Positions 1 through 9,865 of a stretch of DNA of 64,000 nucleotides are shown piece by piece; position 1 is the first letter of the stretch; each line of letters starts with the position of its first letter. The notes below the pieces were generated by a model. It saw only the letters and a program-made list of their open reading frames with translations, was not told the DNA's origin and searched no databases. Source of the stretch: Pseudomonas sp. MTM4 (lineage in GTDB: Bacteria > Pseudomonadota > Gammaproteobacteria > Pseudomonadales > Pseudomonadaceae); the NCBI RefSeq assembly GCF_019355055.1, contig NZ_CP048411.1, positions 1,612,001 through 1,676,000 on the forward strand, given 5' to 3'. Position numbers and translations under genes: made by a program.

Positions 1-756
1 ACAACAGAACATTTCCACCGGCAGGATCAGCTTCAACTTGGCGTTGAGCTCGCAGAGGATCTCTCCGCTGGAATAGCCTTTGGCGGTCATTCCGTAAAAG
101 GTCTCGGCCAGCGGCATGGCACCGATGGCGGCCGGCAGCCCATGGCCGGTGAAGTCTCCCAGCAGCACGAACATCCTGCCGGCAGGCGCATGCGCGGCAA
201 GCAGCAGGTCGCCATTGAACAGCGCGCGCGGAGACTGTCGATAACGGATGTTGGGTGCGCTCAGGCAACCGGCATGCGCCACCTTGTCGAAGATCGCCTT
301 GGCGGCGCGTTGCTCGTCGAGCAATTGCTGATTGCGTCGCGCGATGAGATCACGCTGCTCCAGCACCGTCGCCTGCAGCCTGCGCAGACGATGCATGGCC
401 TGGATCTTCGCTTCGAGGATGACCGGGTTGTAGGGCTTGGCGAGAAAATCATCGCCCCCCGCTTCGAGGCAGCGCACCAGCGCTTCGTGCTCGGTGAGCG
501 AGGTGAGAAAGATGATCGGCACCAGCTCGTTGCCGGCCAGCTGTTTGATCTGCCGCGCGGCCTCGAAGCCGTCCATCACCGGCATCAGCGCGTCCATCAG
601 CACCAGTTGTGGCCGTTCGCTCTCGAACAGTCGGACCGCTTCTGCACCGTTGGACGCCGTAGTTACACGATGCCCCTGACGACCGACGATGGCGGCCAGC
701 AGCATGCGGTCGGCCGCGCCATCCTCGGCGATGAGTATGGAGAGCCGGCGAGGCAT
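1..756 (-). CDS. Receiver-PP2C response regulator/serine phosphatase (partial, C-terminus off the window)
   Basis: The 252 codons in the window form an N-terminal CheY-like receiver and the first half of a SpoIIE/RsbU-type PP2C phosphatase. The receiver has acidic residues E11/D12, phospho-acceptor D55 (motif LVLMDALMP), T85 and K107. A short coiled linker (about 118-160) leads to the phosphatase signature GDFTGHG around D201, a metal-binding aspartate in this family. The start ATG overlaps the stop of the upstream STAS gene by one base (TGATG), so translation is probably coupled. In the family such phosphatases dephosphorylate a STAS antagonist, and the adjacent STAS gene is the obvious substrate. 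The arrangement resembles HsbR/HsbA of P. aeruginosa. The frame stays open to base 1, so the gene is cut by the window edge. Confidence 0.9.
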   Translation of the reverse strand, partial: MPRRLSILIAEDGAADRMLLAAIVGRQGHRVTTASNGAEAVRLFESERPQLVLMDALMPVMDGFEAARQIKQLAGNELVPIIFLTSLTEHEALVRCLEAGGDDFLAKPYNPVILEAKIQAMHRLRRLQATVLEQRDLIARRNQQLLDEQRAAKAIFDKVAHAGCLSAPNIRYRQSPRALFNGDLLLAAHAPAGRMFVLLGDFTGHGLPAAIGAMPLAETFYGMTAKGYSSGEILCELNAKLKLILPVEMFCC

Positions 757-1061
757 CAGGCTATCGCGAACAGTTGTTCGAAATTGGATACCGAAAGGAC
801 CTTTCGCACATCTGGGTTGCAGTTGATCAGGCGGATATCGGCCTTATCGCTGCCGGCGTGATCGCGCAGCAGCAGCAACATCCCGAGGGCCGAACTGTCG
901 AGATAGGTCGCGCCAGCGAGGTCGATCACGTAGCGCTTGGGCGTGCAATCAGCACGCTGATAGGCATCGCGGAATGCTTGATGAGCATTGAAATCGAAGC
1001 GCCCCTGGATGGTAATCGTCAGCTCCTGTCCATCTGCCGATAGCTGTGAACTGATGGTCAT
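756..1061 (-). CDS. STAS-domain anti-sigma factor antagonist
   Basis: This 101-residue single-domain STAS protein has the phosphorylatable motif YLDSSALG (D55, S56, S57) after a predicted strand. Proteins of this type bind an anti-sigma factor or kinase when unphosphorylated. In P. aeruginosa the related HsbA interacts with FlgM, linking surface behaviour to flagella. It lies downstream of fliJ and directly upstream of the PP2C phosphatase, suggesting a partner-switching module carried on the flagellar operon. I chose the ATG at 1061 because AGGAG lies six bases upstream. An in-frame ATG six codons earlier has no such site. The 144-base gap from fliJ has a small GC hairpin but no clear terminator, so co-transcription with fli genes is inferred only. 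Confidence 0.88.
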   Translation of the reverse strand: MTISSQLSADGQELTITIQGRFDFNAHQAFRDAYQRADCTPKRYVIDLAGATYLDSSALGMLLLLRDHAGSDKADIRLINCNPDVRKVLSVSNFEQLFAIA

Positions 1062-1205
1062 GTAGCACTCCTGATCCAAGCGGAAACGTGGCAGCCGTGT
1101 TTTGCCGGACGAACGAGGCGCATCCGCCGGCGCCTTTTAGGGCTGGCCGTACTGCAGTAAACAAACTGATGAAGATTTAGCACCCAAACCCCGGCACAGC
1201 AAGCA

Positions 1206-1658
1206 TCAATCCTGTCTGGGCCGACTTGCCAGCCGCTGCGAGAATTCGTCGAGCAGCTTTTGCTCGCGCTTGTCGGCCGCCGTTCTCGCTTCCTGAATAT
1301 AGCGATCGACCAATTTGCGCAGCCCATCGAGCCGTGCGCGTCGCTGCTGCCACTGCTCGCGGAGCTTGTCGAGATTGTTGCGATGCCAGTCGACACTGCG
1401 CTGCTGCTGAGCGATGGCCGATTCGAGCTGTGAAAGGAACCGCTGATAATTGACCAGCCATTGCCCGGATACGCCCTGGCTGCCCTGGCTCATCCATTGC
1501 TGCTGGTAGTCGCTGAAGTACTGGCGCAGCTCGCCCAACTTGGTTTCGGCCTGGGACAGTTGGGTTTGCCCCTGTCCAAATTGCCCCGCGGCGTCGCGCT
1601 CGGCCCGTTCAGCCATGTCGATCACGGGCGCCAGCCGCGCGGCACGACTCGTCGCCAA
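1206..1658 (-). CDS. fliJ: Flagellar export chaperone/stalk protein FliJ
   Basis: A 150-residue, Gln/Arg/Glu-rich, almost entirely alpha-helical coiled-coil protein, the expected size and composition for FliJ. FliJ forms the central stalk of the FliI ATPase ring, contacts FlhA and escorts chaperones in the flagellar type III export apparatus on the cytoplasmic side of the membrane. Sequence conservation in the family is low. The assignment rests on its position directly after fliI (three-base gap), its length and the coiled-coil pattern. Confidence 0.92.
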   Translation of the reverse strand: MATSRAARLAPVIDMAERAERDAAGQFGQGQTQLSQAETKLGELRQYFSDYQQQWMSQGSQGVSGQWLVNYQRFLSQLESAIAQQQRSVDWHRNNLDKLREQWQQRRARLDGLRKLVDRYIQEARTAADKREQKLLDEFSQRLASRPRQD

Positions 1659-1661
1659 GGT

Positions 1662-3020
1662 TTAGCCTGCGGCCTTGGGATTGAAGACGTTGATCAGTGC
1701 GACCTCGCTCTGCGCCAGGGGTTCGGCTTCGTCCAGACCCTGCCGGAGATAGCGGACCATCTCCGCCTGCCTCGCGATGGCCAGATCGGTTTCCGGATCG
1801 CCACCCGGTACGTACGCGCCGACGCTGATCAGATCGCGGCTCTGCTGATAGCGCGACCACAGCTGCTTGAACCGCTGCGAGCTGCGCACATGTTCGGGAC
1901 TGACCACCTGCGGCATGACCCGGCTGATAGAGGCCTCGATGTCGATCGCCGGGTAATGGCCCTCTTCAGCCAGCCGTCGCGACAACACGATGTGGCCGTC
2001 GAGCACGCCCCGCGCGGAGTCGGCGATGGGGTCCTGCTGATCATCACCCTCGGACAGCACGGTATAGAACGCCGTGATCGAACCGCCGCCCGCCTCGGCG
2101 TTTCCAGCGCGCTCCACCAGACTCGGCAGCTTGGCGAACACCGAAGGCGGGTAACCCTTGGTCGCCGGGGGCTCGCCGATGGCCAGCGCGATTTCCCGTT
2201 GGGCCTGGGCGAAGCGGGTCAGCGAATCCATCAACAACAGGACGTTCTTGCCCTTGTCACGGAAATATTCGGCGATGCGCGTGCAATACATTGCCGCGCG
2301 CAGGCGCATCAAGGGCGCATCGTCCGCAGGCGAAGCGACAACTACGGAGCGCTTGATACTCTCTTCGGTGAGGATGTTTTCGATGAATTCCTTAACCTCA
2401 CGGCCACGCTCGCCGATCAGCCCGACGACGATGATGTCCGCCTCAGTGAAGCGGGTCATCATGCCTAGCAACACCGACTTGCCCACACCGGTACCGGCGA
2501 ACAAGCCAAGACGTTGCCCGCGGCCGACCGTCAACAGGCCATTGATGCAGCGGATGCCGACATCCAGCGGCTCGCTGATCGGGTGGCGGTTGAGCGGGTT
2601 GATCACTGGCCCGTCCATCGGCACCCAGTCCTCGGCCTTCATTCCGCCCTTACCATCCAGGGCGCGGCCGGCACCGTCGAGCACGCGCCCCAGCATCGAC
2701 GTGCCCATCGGCAGGCGTCCGGTATTGGCCAGCGGCACGACACGCGCGCCCGGCGCGATGCCGGCCAGGCTGCCAACCGGCATCAGATAAAGTTTGCCGG
2801 CGGAAAAGCCCATGACCTCGGCTTCGACCTGGGTCGGGTGGTAGCTGTCGTCGTTGATCACCAGGCAGCGGCTGCCGACGGCGGCACGCAGGCCTTCGGC
2901 CTCCAGCGTCAGGCCGACCATACGCAACAGCCGACCCTCGAGGATCGGCTGGCTGGGTAGCTTGATCGCCTCGCTGTAGGTCTCGAAGCGTTTGGCGAAG
3001 CTGGTGCGTTCAAGGCGCAT
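1662..3020 (-). CDS. fliI: Flagellum-specific ATPase FliI
   Basis: A 452-residue F1-beta-like ATPase that energises export of flagellar axial proteins. It shows a Walker A motif GTGVGKS at residues 176-182 and a Walker B region [12 protein letters not shown] with D265. Downstream are the family signatures [11 protein letters not shown] and [14 protein letters not shown]. The N-terminal part (about 1-30) is the FliH-binding segment in the family. The start codon lies inside the end of fliH (11-base overlap), consistent with translational coupling. Length and motifs are normal. Confidence 0.97.
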   Translation of the reverse strand: MRLERTSFAKRFETYSEAIKLPSQPILEGRLLRMVGLTLEAEGLRAAVGSRCLVINDDSYHPTQVEAEVMGFSAGKLYLMPVGSLAGIAPGARVVPLANTGRLPMGTSMLGRVLDGAGRALDGKGGMKAEDWVPMDGPVINPLNRHPISEPLDVGIRCINGLLTVGRGQRLGLFAGTGVGKSVLLGMMTRFTEADIIVVGLIGERGREVKEFIENILTEESIKRSVVVASPADDAPLMRLRAAMYCTRIAEYFRDKGKNVLLLMDSLTRFAQAQREIALAIGEPPATKGYPPSVFAKLPSLVERAGNAEAGGGSITAFYTVLSEGDDQQDPIADSARGVLDGHIVLSRRLAEEGHYPAIDIEASISRVMPQVVSPEHVRSSQRFKQLWSRYQQSRDLISVGAYVPGGDPETDLAIARQAEMVRYLRQGLDEAEPLAQSEVALINVFNPKAAG

Positions 3021-3786
3021 CTGAGCTGTCCAGATCCAGGTGCAGATCCGCTTCCGGCGGGCTGGTGGCGTTTTCCCGCTGCTGTTCGAATAGCTGCTTG
3101 ATCGCCTGACTCAGCCGCGTTTCGACGCTGGCGTCGATGCGACTCTGTTCGGTTTCGATCCGGCAGCCGCCCGGCAGCAGATCGCTGTCTTCGACGATTC
3201 GCCAGGTTTCTTCGTGGCGCTCGCGCAGCGCCTTGACCAGCTCGAAATCCTGCGGATTGATGTGGATGCGCACGTTGCTGGCGCCCATCGGCAACAGCTT
3301 CAGGGCGTCCCGAAGCACTTGGCGGATCTGGCTGGAATCGATCAGCAAGTCGCGCTGAATCACCTCGCGTGTCAGCTGACAGATCAACGTGACCATGGCG
3401 TGTTCGAGGTTGCGATCCTGATCGGCGATGGGCTCGAGCAATTGCGTCATCACCTGCTCAAGGCTCGCGAGTTTGGGCGCCAGCGCCGCGTCGGCTTCCT
3501 GCCGGGCTTTCAGTTGTCCGGCATGAAAGCCGTCCTTCTCGCCCGTGCTGAAACCTTCGTTGTAGGCCTCCTGGCGAATCGCTTCGAGTTCGTCGAGCGT
3601 CAGCGGTTTGACTTCCTCGACCGGGACGTCCTCGCTGTGCGACAGGTCCTGGTCCGCACCCGATTCCTCGAGCGCCTCCGGCTCCGCCGGTTCCCCGCCT
3701 AGCGGGTCGAAGCTCGGCAAGGCCCAGCGATCGAAGAGATTGACGTCCTTCGCGCGGATCACATCGCTGGGATTTTCCTTGGACAT
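3010..3786 (-). CDS. fliH: Flagellar assembly protein FliH
   Basis: A 258-residue FliH, the regulator that holds FliI in an inactive heterotrimer and docks it to the C-ring. The N-terminus is acidic and low-complexity (about residues 25-65, rich in Glu/Asp/Pro). The middle contains [18 protein letters not shown], a glycine-spaced helical stretch typical of the FliH stalk. The C-terminal domain (about 110-240) resembles the second stalk of F/V-ATPases. It sits between fliG and fliI, 15 bases after fliG and overlapping fliI. Confidence 0.95.
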   Translation of the reverse strand: MSKENPSDVIRAKDVNLFDRWALPSFDPLGGEPAEPEALEESGADQDLSHSEDVPVEEVKPLTLDELEAIRQEAYNEGFSTGEKDGFHAGQLKARQEADAALAPKLASLEQVMTQLLEPIADQDRNLEHAMVTLICQLTREVIQRDLLIDSSQIRQVLRDALKLLPMGASNVRIHINPQDFELVKALRERHEETWRIVEDSDLLPGGCRIETEQSRIDASVETRLSQAIKQLFEQQRENATSPPEADLHLDLDSSDAP

Positions 3787-3801
3787 ACGGCTCGCTTAGA
3801 C

Positions 3802-4818
3802 CTAGATCATTTCTTCGCCGCCTTTGCCGCCGAGAACGATTTCCCCGGCTTCGGCCATGCGGCGGGCAATGGTGAGAATTTCCTTTTGGGCGCCCTCGAC
3901 TTCGCTGATGCGCACCGGCCCCTTGGCTTCCAGGTCGTCGCGCAGCAGTTCTCCGGCGCGCTTGGACATGTTCTTGAATATCTTCTCCTTGATCGCTTCG
4001 TCCGCGCCCTTGAGCGCCATGACCAGCACATCGGAGGATACTTCACGCATGAGCGCCTGGATGCCCCGGTCATCGACATCCGCCAGGTTGTCGAAGACGA
4101 ACATCAGGTCTTCGATCTGCGACGACAGATCTTCGTCGACATCGCGGATGGCGTCCATCAGCTGGCCTTCGACCGAGCTGTCGAGGTAGTTCATGATGTC
4201 CGCCGCGCGCTTGACGCCACCCAGCGTCGCGCGGGTGGTATTGGAGTTGCCAGAGAACTGCTTCTCCAGGATCAGATTAAGCTCCTTCAACGCCGCCGGC
4301 TGGACGGTGTTGAGCGAGGACACGCGCAGCACGATGTCGAGCCGCACCTTGTGATCGAAATGCGACAGCACCTCGCCCGCCTGGTCGGGGTCGAGATAAG
4401 CCACCACGATCGCCTGGATCTGTGGATGCTCGTAGCGAATCACGTCGGCGACCGCGCGCGGCTCCATCCACTTGAGGCTGTCCAGGCCACTGGTGTTACC
4501 GCCCAGCAGAATGCGATCGATCAGGCCGCCCGCCTTGTCCTCGCCCAGCGCCTGGGTGAGCATCTTGCGGATGTAACCGTCGGAGCCGACCCCGAGGCTG
4601 GTCTGGTCGCCAACGATCTCGACGAACTCTCCCATCACCTGTTCTATCTGGTTTTTCTGGACGTTGCGCAATTGCGCCATGGCGGTGCCGACCTTCTGTA
4701 CCTCTTTGGGACCGAGATGGCGCAGAACCTGCGCAGCATCGGCTTCACCCAGCGAGAGCAACAGAATTGCGGCTTTATCGACCTTGTTCAGCTTGGCTGG
4801 AACTCGTGCATCACTCAT
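3802..4818 (-). CDS. fliG: Flagellar motor switch protein FliG
   Basis: A 338-residue FliG, the rotor protein of the C-ring that takes torque from the MotA stators and controls rotation direction. It shows the N-terminal FliF-binding domain (starting DKAAILLLSLGE), the middle-domain EHPQ motif (RYEHPQIQAIVV) and the C-terminal torque domain with the charged helix segment DDRGIQALMREV. The start overlaps the end of fliF by eight bases. Size is normal. Confidence 0.97.
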   Translation of the reverse strand: MSDARVPAKLNKVDKAAILLLSLGEADAAQVLRHLGPKEVQKVGTAMAQLRNVQKNQIEQVMGEFVEIVGDQTSLGVGSDGYIRKMLTQALGEDKAGGLIDRILLGGNTSGLDSLKWMEPRAVADVIRYEHPQIQAIVVAYLDPDQAGEVLSHFDHKVRLDIVLRVSSLNTVQPAALKELNLILEKQFSGNSNTTRATLGGVKRAADIMNYLDSSVEGQLMDAIRDVDEDLSSQIEDLMFVFDNLADVDDRGIQALMREVSSDVLVMALKGADEAIKEKIFKNMSKRAGELLRDDLEAKGPVRISEVEGAQKEILTIARRMAEAGEIVLGGKGGEEMI

Positions 4819-6595
4819 CTTCGTTGATCCACTCTTTGACGACCTGAGCCACCCGGCCCGGATCCTCTGCTACCAGATTCTTGATGGCATTCAGTTGCGC
4901 ATCGTACCCCTCGGTCGGGCTCGGCAGCATGATGCTCTGCGGCCCGCTCAGGCTGACCCGATCATTGCTCAGCGCACCATCCAAACCGTCCATGTCAGCC
5001 AGTTCGCCGTCACTACCGACAGGCTGATGCTCCTTGCCCTTTCCAGCATTGGTCAGGTTGTTCAGTACGGGCCGCAGCACACCGAACACCAGCACCAGGA
5101 TGAACAGTACTCCAAGCACTTGCTTGACGATGTCCCAGAACCACGGCTGCGAGTAGAACGGGACGTCGATGAAGGTCTCTTCTAGCGAGTCGGCGGCGAA
5201 GGGTGCGTTGATCACACTGACGCTGTCGCCACGGCTGGCGTCGAAACCAACGGCGTCCTGCACCAGACGGGTGAAGCGCGCCAATTCTTCGGCGGTCCGC
5301 GGCACACGAGTGGTCTGCCCATCAGCAGAGACCGTCACCTGGTCGTCGAGTACCACCGCAACCGACAGGCGGCGCAGGCGACCTTGTTGCTGCTTGGTGT
5401 AACTGATGGAACGGTCCAGCTCGTAATTACGGGTCGCTTGCTCACGCTTGTCTGCCGGATACGGCGCCAGCATCGGCTGGCCGGTCGCCGGGTCCATGAT
5501 CTGCTGACCATTGGCGTCCAGCAAAGGTTGCCCCGGTGCGACCGCACCCGCGGCGGCTTGTCCAGCCAGCGCATTTTCCGGCGCGGTGGCAGGGCCTGGA
5601 GGCTGATTGCTCAGCGCACCCGGAACGCCTTGCGGGCCGACGCTGCTCTGGCGCTGTTCGCTGACGCTCTGCTCGCTGCGCAGCGCCGGCTGATCCGGGT
5701 TGAAGGTTTCGGACGTCGATTCGACGGCGCTGAAATCCACATCGGCGGAGACTTCGGCCTTGTAGCGACCGCTGCCCAGCACCGGTTGCAGGATGTTGTG
5801 CACGCGCTGGGTGTAGAGGCTTTCCATCCGACGGCTGTAGTCGAACTGCTTGCCGGCCATGCTCAGCTCGGTCAGCCCCTGCTGGTCGGACAGCAGGTTG
5901 CCCTTCTGATCCACCACGGTGATTTGCGACTTGGTCAGCTCCGGCACGCTGGTAGCGACGAGGTTGATGATCGCCATCACCTGACTCGGCTCGAGGTTGC
6001 GGCCCGGATAGAGTTCGACCAGCACGGAAGCGCTCGGCTTGCGCTCGTCGCGCACGAATACAGAACTCTTCGGAATCGCCAGATGCACGCGCGCCGCTTT
6101 GACGTTGTTCAGGCTGGAGACGGTACGAGCCAGCTCCCCTTCCAGACCACGACGGTAGCGGGTGGCTTCCATGAACTGGCTGGTACCGAGGCCCTGCTCC
6201 TTGTCGAGAATCTCGAAGCCGATGTTGCTATCAGTCGGTGCAACGCCAGCGCTGGCGAGTTTCAGCCGCGCACGGGCGAGATCATCGGCCTTGACCAGCA
6301 AGGCGCCGGAATTGGGCTCGACGGTGTAAGCGATGTCGGCAGCAGCGAGGGTTTCCATCACCTGGTTGGCGTCCATCCCGGCGAGGCTGCCGAGCAGCGG
6401 ACGGTAGTCCGGCTGTTGCGACCAGAGCACCACGGCAAAGCCGATGGCGACGCTCGCAGCCAGCCCGACCAACAGGCCGACCTGCCGCAACATCGTCATT
6501 TCGGAAAGGTTTTCCAGGAAGGACAGGCCAAACAGCGGCTTCTTCGGAGCGTCCGAATCGACCGTTACAGGAACTTTGCTAAGCGCTTCAGCCAT
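4811..6595 (-). CDS. fliF: Flagellar MS-ring protein FliF
   Basis: A 594-residue MS-ring subunit, the first structure built during flagellar assembly. It has one membrane segment near residues 38-58 and a second near 485-512, flanking a large periplasmic part with the YscJ/FliF ring-building domains. A Pro/Gly/Ala/Gln-rich low-complexity insert lies at roughly residues 305-380, a usual site of variability. The acidic C-terminal tail, ending near VAQVVKEWINEDE, is the FliG-binding element. fliE ends 15 bases upstream. Confidence 0.97.
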   Translation of the reverse strand: MAEALSKVPVTVDSDAPKKPLFGLSFLENLSEMTMLRQVGLLVGLAASVAIGFAVVLWSQQPDYRPLLGSLAGMDANQVMETLAAADIAYTVEPNSGALLVKADDLARARLKLASAGVAPTDSNIGFEILDKEQGLGTSQFMEATRYRRGLEGELARTVSSLNNVKAARVHLAIPKSSVFVRDERKPSASVLVELYPGRNLEPSQVMAIINLVATSVPELTKSQITVVDQKGNLLSDQQGLTELSMAGKQFDYSRRMESLYTQRVHNILQPVLGSGRYKAEVSADVDFSAVESTSETFNPDQPALRSEQSVSEQRQSSVGPQGVPGALSNQPPGPATAPENALAGQAAAGAVAPGQPLLDANGQQIMDPATGQPMLAPYPADKREQATRNYELDRSISYTKQQQGRLRRLSVAVVLDDQVTVSADGQTTRVPRTAEELARFTRLVQDAVGFDASRGDSVSVINAPFAADSLEETFIDVPFYSQPWFWDIVKQVLGVLFILVLVFGVLRPVLNNLTNAGKGKEHQPVGSDGELADMDGLDGALSNDRVSLSGPQSIMLPSPTEGYDAQLNAIKNLVAEDPGRVAQVVKEWINEDE

Positions 6596-6610
6596 TATTC
6601 AAACCCTGCC

Positions 6611-6940
6611 TTAAACCGGCATCTGCATGATGTCTTGATACGCCTGGACCAGTTTGTTACGCACCTGGGTCATGGCCTGCATGGAAACGCTGGCTTTCTG
6701 CGAAGCGATCATGACCTCGGTCAGATCGATGCCGCCCTGCCCCATCTCGAAGGCGGTCGCCAGTTGGCTGGAAGCTTGCTGGGTTTCACTCACTTTATTG
6801 ACGGCCTGGCCGAGCATGTCGGAAAAGCTCGGAGCGCCAACCTCGGGGGTAGCGGTCACGGGCTTGGCGCGCGCCATCGCATCGGTCTGCATGGCCCGCA
6901 TTTCCAGCATCAAGCGATTGAATTCGATACCCTGGCTCAT
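6611..6940 (-). CDS. fliE: Flagellar hook-basal body complex protein FliE
   Basis: A 109-residue rod/MS-ring adaptor, the first gene of the operon. I start at the second of two tandem ATGs ([12 protein letters not shown]). GGAGG lies just upstream, the length equals that of the P. aeruginosa protein, and the predicted sigma-54 transcription start (about 6984) would leave a longer frame starting at 6985 without a leader. The C-terminal region ([19 protein letters not shown]) is the conserved FliE helix. Its position behind a sigma-54 promoter fits the FleQ/FleR-controlled middle flagellar class known in Pseudomonas. Confidence 0.96.
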   Translation of the reverse strand: MSQGIEFNRLMLEMRAMQTDAMARAKPVTATPEVGAPSFSDMLGQAVNKVSETQQASSQLATAFEMGQGGIDLTEVMIASQKASVSMQAMTQVRNKLVQAYQDIMQMPV

Positions 6941-6994
6941 CATTCCTCCAACAGCCGCGGTTTTTTGACGCTTCGCAGCAAGCACAGGGGTAAT

Positions 6995-7010
6995 TGCAAC
7001 ATCGGTGCCA
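6995..7010 (-). promoter_or_regulatory. Sigma-54 promoter of fliE operon
   Basis: On the minus strand the sequence reads TGGCAC, five bases, TTGCA, an exact match to the -24/-12 RpoN consensus core with the correct spacing. It lies 55 bases upstream of the fliE ATG. Pseudomonas fliE operons are known to be RpoN-dependent, with FleR or FleQ as enhancer-binding proteins. The enhancer sites themselves were not identified. Confidence 0.9.
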
Positions 7011-7160
7011 GATAAGTTCGTGGCTAGCCGCTTGCGACTGCTCGGTAGTCCAGCTTCCAGCGCTTATCGATTCTGTAACGTAGATCGTCCCATCGACTGT
7101 ATGGTGACGCATGCGACCGGCGCCCCTAGGCTAGGCCGAAAAAACCCAACAGAGATAACC

Positions 7161-8348
7161 ATGCCGGACGCCGCCCACTCGCTATCCCGCCCATTCGCCG
7201 ACAGTTCGGCTTCGACCGTCGTGGCGGGTTTCATTGCCATGCTTACCGGCTATACCAGTTCGCTGGTCCTGATGTTCCAGGCCGGACAGGCAGCAGGGCT
7301 CAGCGGGGCGGAGATTTCCTCGTGGATCTGGGCGCTGTCGATCGGCATGGCGGTGTGCAGCATCGGCCTGTCACTGCGCTATCGCACGCCAGTGGTGGTC
7401 GCCTGGTCGACTCCCGGCGCGGCGCTGCTGATCAGTAGCTTGCCCGGCGTCCCTTATGGCGAGGCGATTGGTGCCTTCATCTTCGCGTCGGTGCTGATTG
7501 CGGTATGTGGACTTACCGGCAGCTTCGAACGCCTGATGCGCAAGGTACCCGCCTCGCTGGCGGCGGCGCTGCTGGCCGGCGTGCTGTTCAACATCGGCAG
7601 CGAGATCTTCCGCGCCGTAGACGTCCAGCCTGCGCTGGTGCTGAGCATGCTCTTCAGTTACCTGCTGGCCAAGCGTCTGGTGCCGCGCTACGCCGTGCTC
7701 TCGGCGCTGATTGTTGGCTGTGTGCTCGCCGGCGTGCTGGGGCTGCTGGACTTCAGCGATCTGAGCCTGGAAATCGCGGTACCGGTGTGGACCACGCCGA
7801 GCCTGTCTTTCGCGGCCATTTTCAGCATCGGCATACCGCTGTTCGTGATCGCCATGGCATCGCAGAACATGCCGGGGCTGGCCGTGCTGCGCGCCGAGGG
7901 CTATCAGGTGCCGGCCTCGCCGCTGATTTCGGTCACCGGTATCGCGTCGGTTCTGCTCGCCCCGTTCGGCTCGCATGGTGTCCATCTGGCTGCGATCACC
8001 ATGGCGATCTGCGCGGGTCCCGAAGCGCATCCCGATCCCGCCCGGCGCTATACGGCCGCGGTATGGTGCGGGGTGTTCTACGGCATCGCCGGCATTTTCG
8101 GGGCGACGCTGGCAGCGCTGTTCGCGGCCTTTCCGGCAGCACTGGTGCTGTCCATCGCGGCGTTGGCGTTGCTCGGTTCGATCGGCAGCGGCCTGACCCA
8201 AGCCATGCAGACGCCGCACGAGCGCGAAGCGGCGCTGATTACCTTTATGGTCACCGCTTCCGGACTGACGCTGTTTGGGATTGGCGCGGCGCTGTGGGGG
8301 TTGATTGCTGGGGTGGTGACGTTGGTGATCTTGGGGAGGCGGGTTTGA
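7161..8348 (+). CDS. BenE-family benzoate/H+ symporter-like transporter
   Basis: A 395-residue inner-membrane protein with about 11-12 hydrophobic segments and the BenE-family motif region TGYTSSLVLMFQAGQAAGLS near the N-terminus, where the half-helix substrate site lies in the family. Family members are proton symporters for benzoate or related aromatics. I chose ATG 7161 (MPDAAHSLSR) because AGAGA precedes it and the transporter fold begins there. The frame extends upstream but would run into the fliE promoter. No catabolic genes are adjacent, so the substrate is unknown. It is divergent from fliE. Confidence 0.85.
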   Translation: MPDAAHSLSRPFADSSASTVVAGFIAMLTGYTSSLVLMFQAGQAAGLSGAEISSWIWALSIGMAVCSIGLSLRYRTPVVVAWSTPGAALLISSLPGVPYGEAIGAFIFASVLIAVCGLTGSFERLMRKVPASLAAALLAGVLFNIGSEIFRAVDVQPALVLSMLFSYLLAKRLVPRYAVLSALIVGCVLAGVLGLLDFSDLSLEIAVPVWTTPSLSFAAIFSIGIPLFVIAMASQNMPGLAVLRAEGYQVPASPLISVTGIASVLLAPFGSHGVHLAAITMAICAGPEAHPDPARRYTAAVWCGVFYGIAGIFGATLAALFAAFPAALVLSIAALALLGSIGSGLTQAMQTPHEREAALITFMVTASGLTLFGIGAALWGLIAGVVTLVILGRRV

Positions 8349-8423
8349 AAACGCGTGCTGTTTTCAGAAACAGATGGCATGAATCGCTTTGCCGGGATGA
8401 TTGCTGAGTGTGCTGACAGTTCA

Positions 8424-8814
8424 GGTTTCGCCCTGCTGGGCGAGTCCCTTTTTCTTGTTTGGCCAAGAAAAAGGAACCTAAAAGAAGGCCGCCCCAACAT
8501 CCGGCCTCCTGAAGGGGAACAGGGTCCGAGTTGCCTGAAAGATCGTTGATGCTTTGCTTAGCTTCTTTTGCACGAACCGTCAGGCGACATCAATCGCCCC
8601 TTTCAGGAGGGTGAGCGCAATCGTCGCGGAAGGGAGCGAGCCGCATGGATGCGGCGAGAGGCTTAAAGGGCCATGGATGGCCCTTGTAAGCCGGCCCCTG
8701 GAGCGACGATGGAGCGAACGAACCCCGGCGCAGCCGGGGCCGGATGCAGGGGCAAGACCTTTTGGTTTCTTTTGGGGCGACTGCCAAAAGAAACTCGCCC
8801 AGCAGGGCGAAACC
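8424..8814. repeat. 391-bp non-coding element with perfect 22-bp terminal inverted repeats and internal hairpins
   Basis: The ends 8424-8445 and 8793-8814 are perfect 22-base inverted copies (first bases GGTTTCGCCCTGCTGGGCG). Just inside each end is a hairpin of TTTCTT-type sequence (around 8446-8475 and 8764-8792). A second, imperfect inverted pair (CCTCCTGAAGGGG near 8505 and its complement near 8600) is nested inside. Further perfect hairpins occur: GCCGCAT/ATGCGGC (about 8640), AAGGGCCAT/ATGGCCCTT (about 8668) and CCCCGGC/GCCGGGG (about 8725). There is no convincing ORF. I see no second copy here. It resembles intergenic repeats I associate with P. stutzeri-type genomes, but I cannot confirm copy number. 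The whole 8349-8887 gap holds nothing else I can support. Confidence 0.75.
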
Positions 8815-8887
8815 AAGCCATCAAACAACTCAATAAACACTTATAAACCCAAACCTTCCAAACACAGGGATTGCCCGAACCAAAACC

Positions 8888-9649
<762 letters not shown>

Positions 9650-9865
9650 GCTAGATACCCTAATCGATTGAAATGAAGGCGCCGAGTCCGAAAAATGACC
9701 ACAAGCCAAACGCGGGTCATGGTTATACCGCCATCCCAGGCACGGATTAAGGGTTCAAGGGCGATATCACTCAGGCGGATGCCACTGCATTCCAAGATTC
9801 TCGCCTTGCTTGCGCGACCGGCCTCGGCGGGCTAAACCAAGGTTCTTACATAGACCGAGGTTTAC

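Noticed and set aside
5384..7015. 543-codon open frame antisense to fliF/fliE
   Set aside because: His/Arg/Gln-rich translation with no family features, lying opposite well-conserved flagellar genes.
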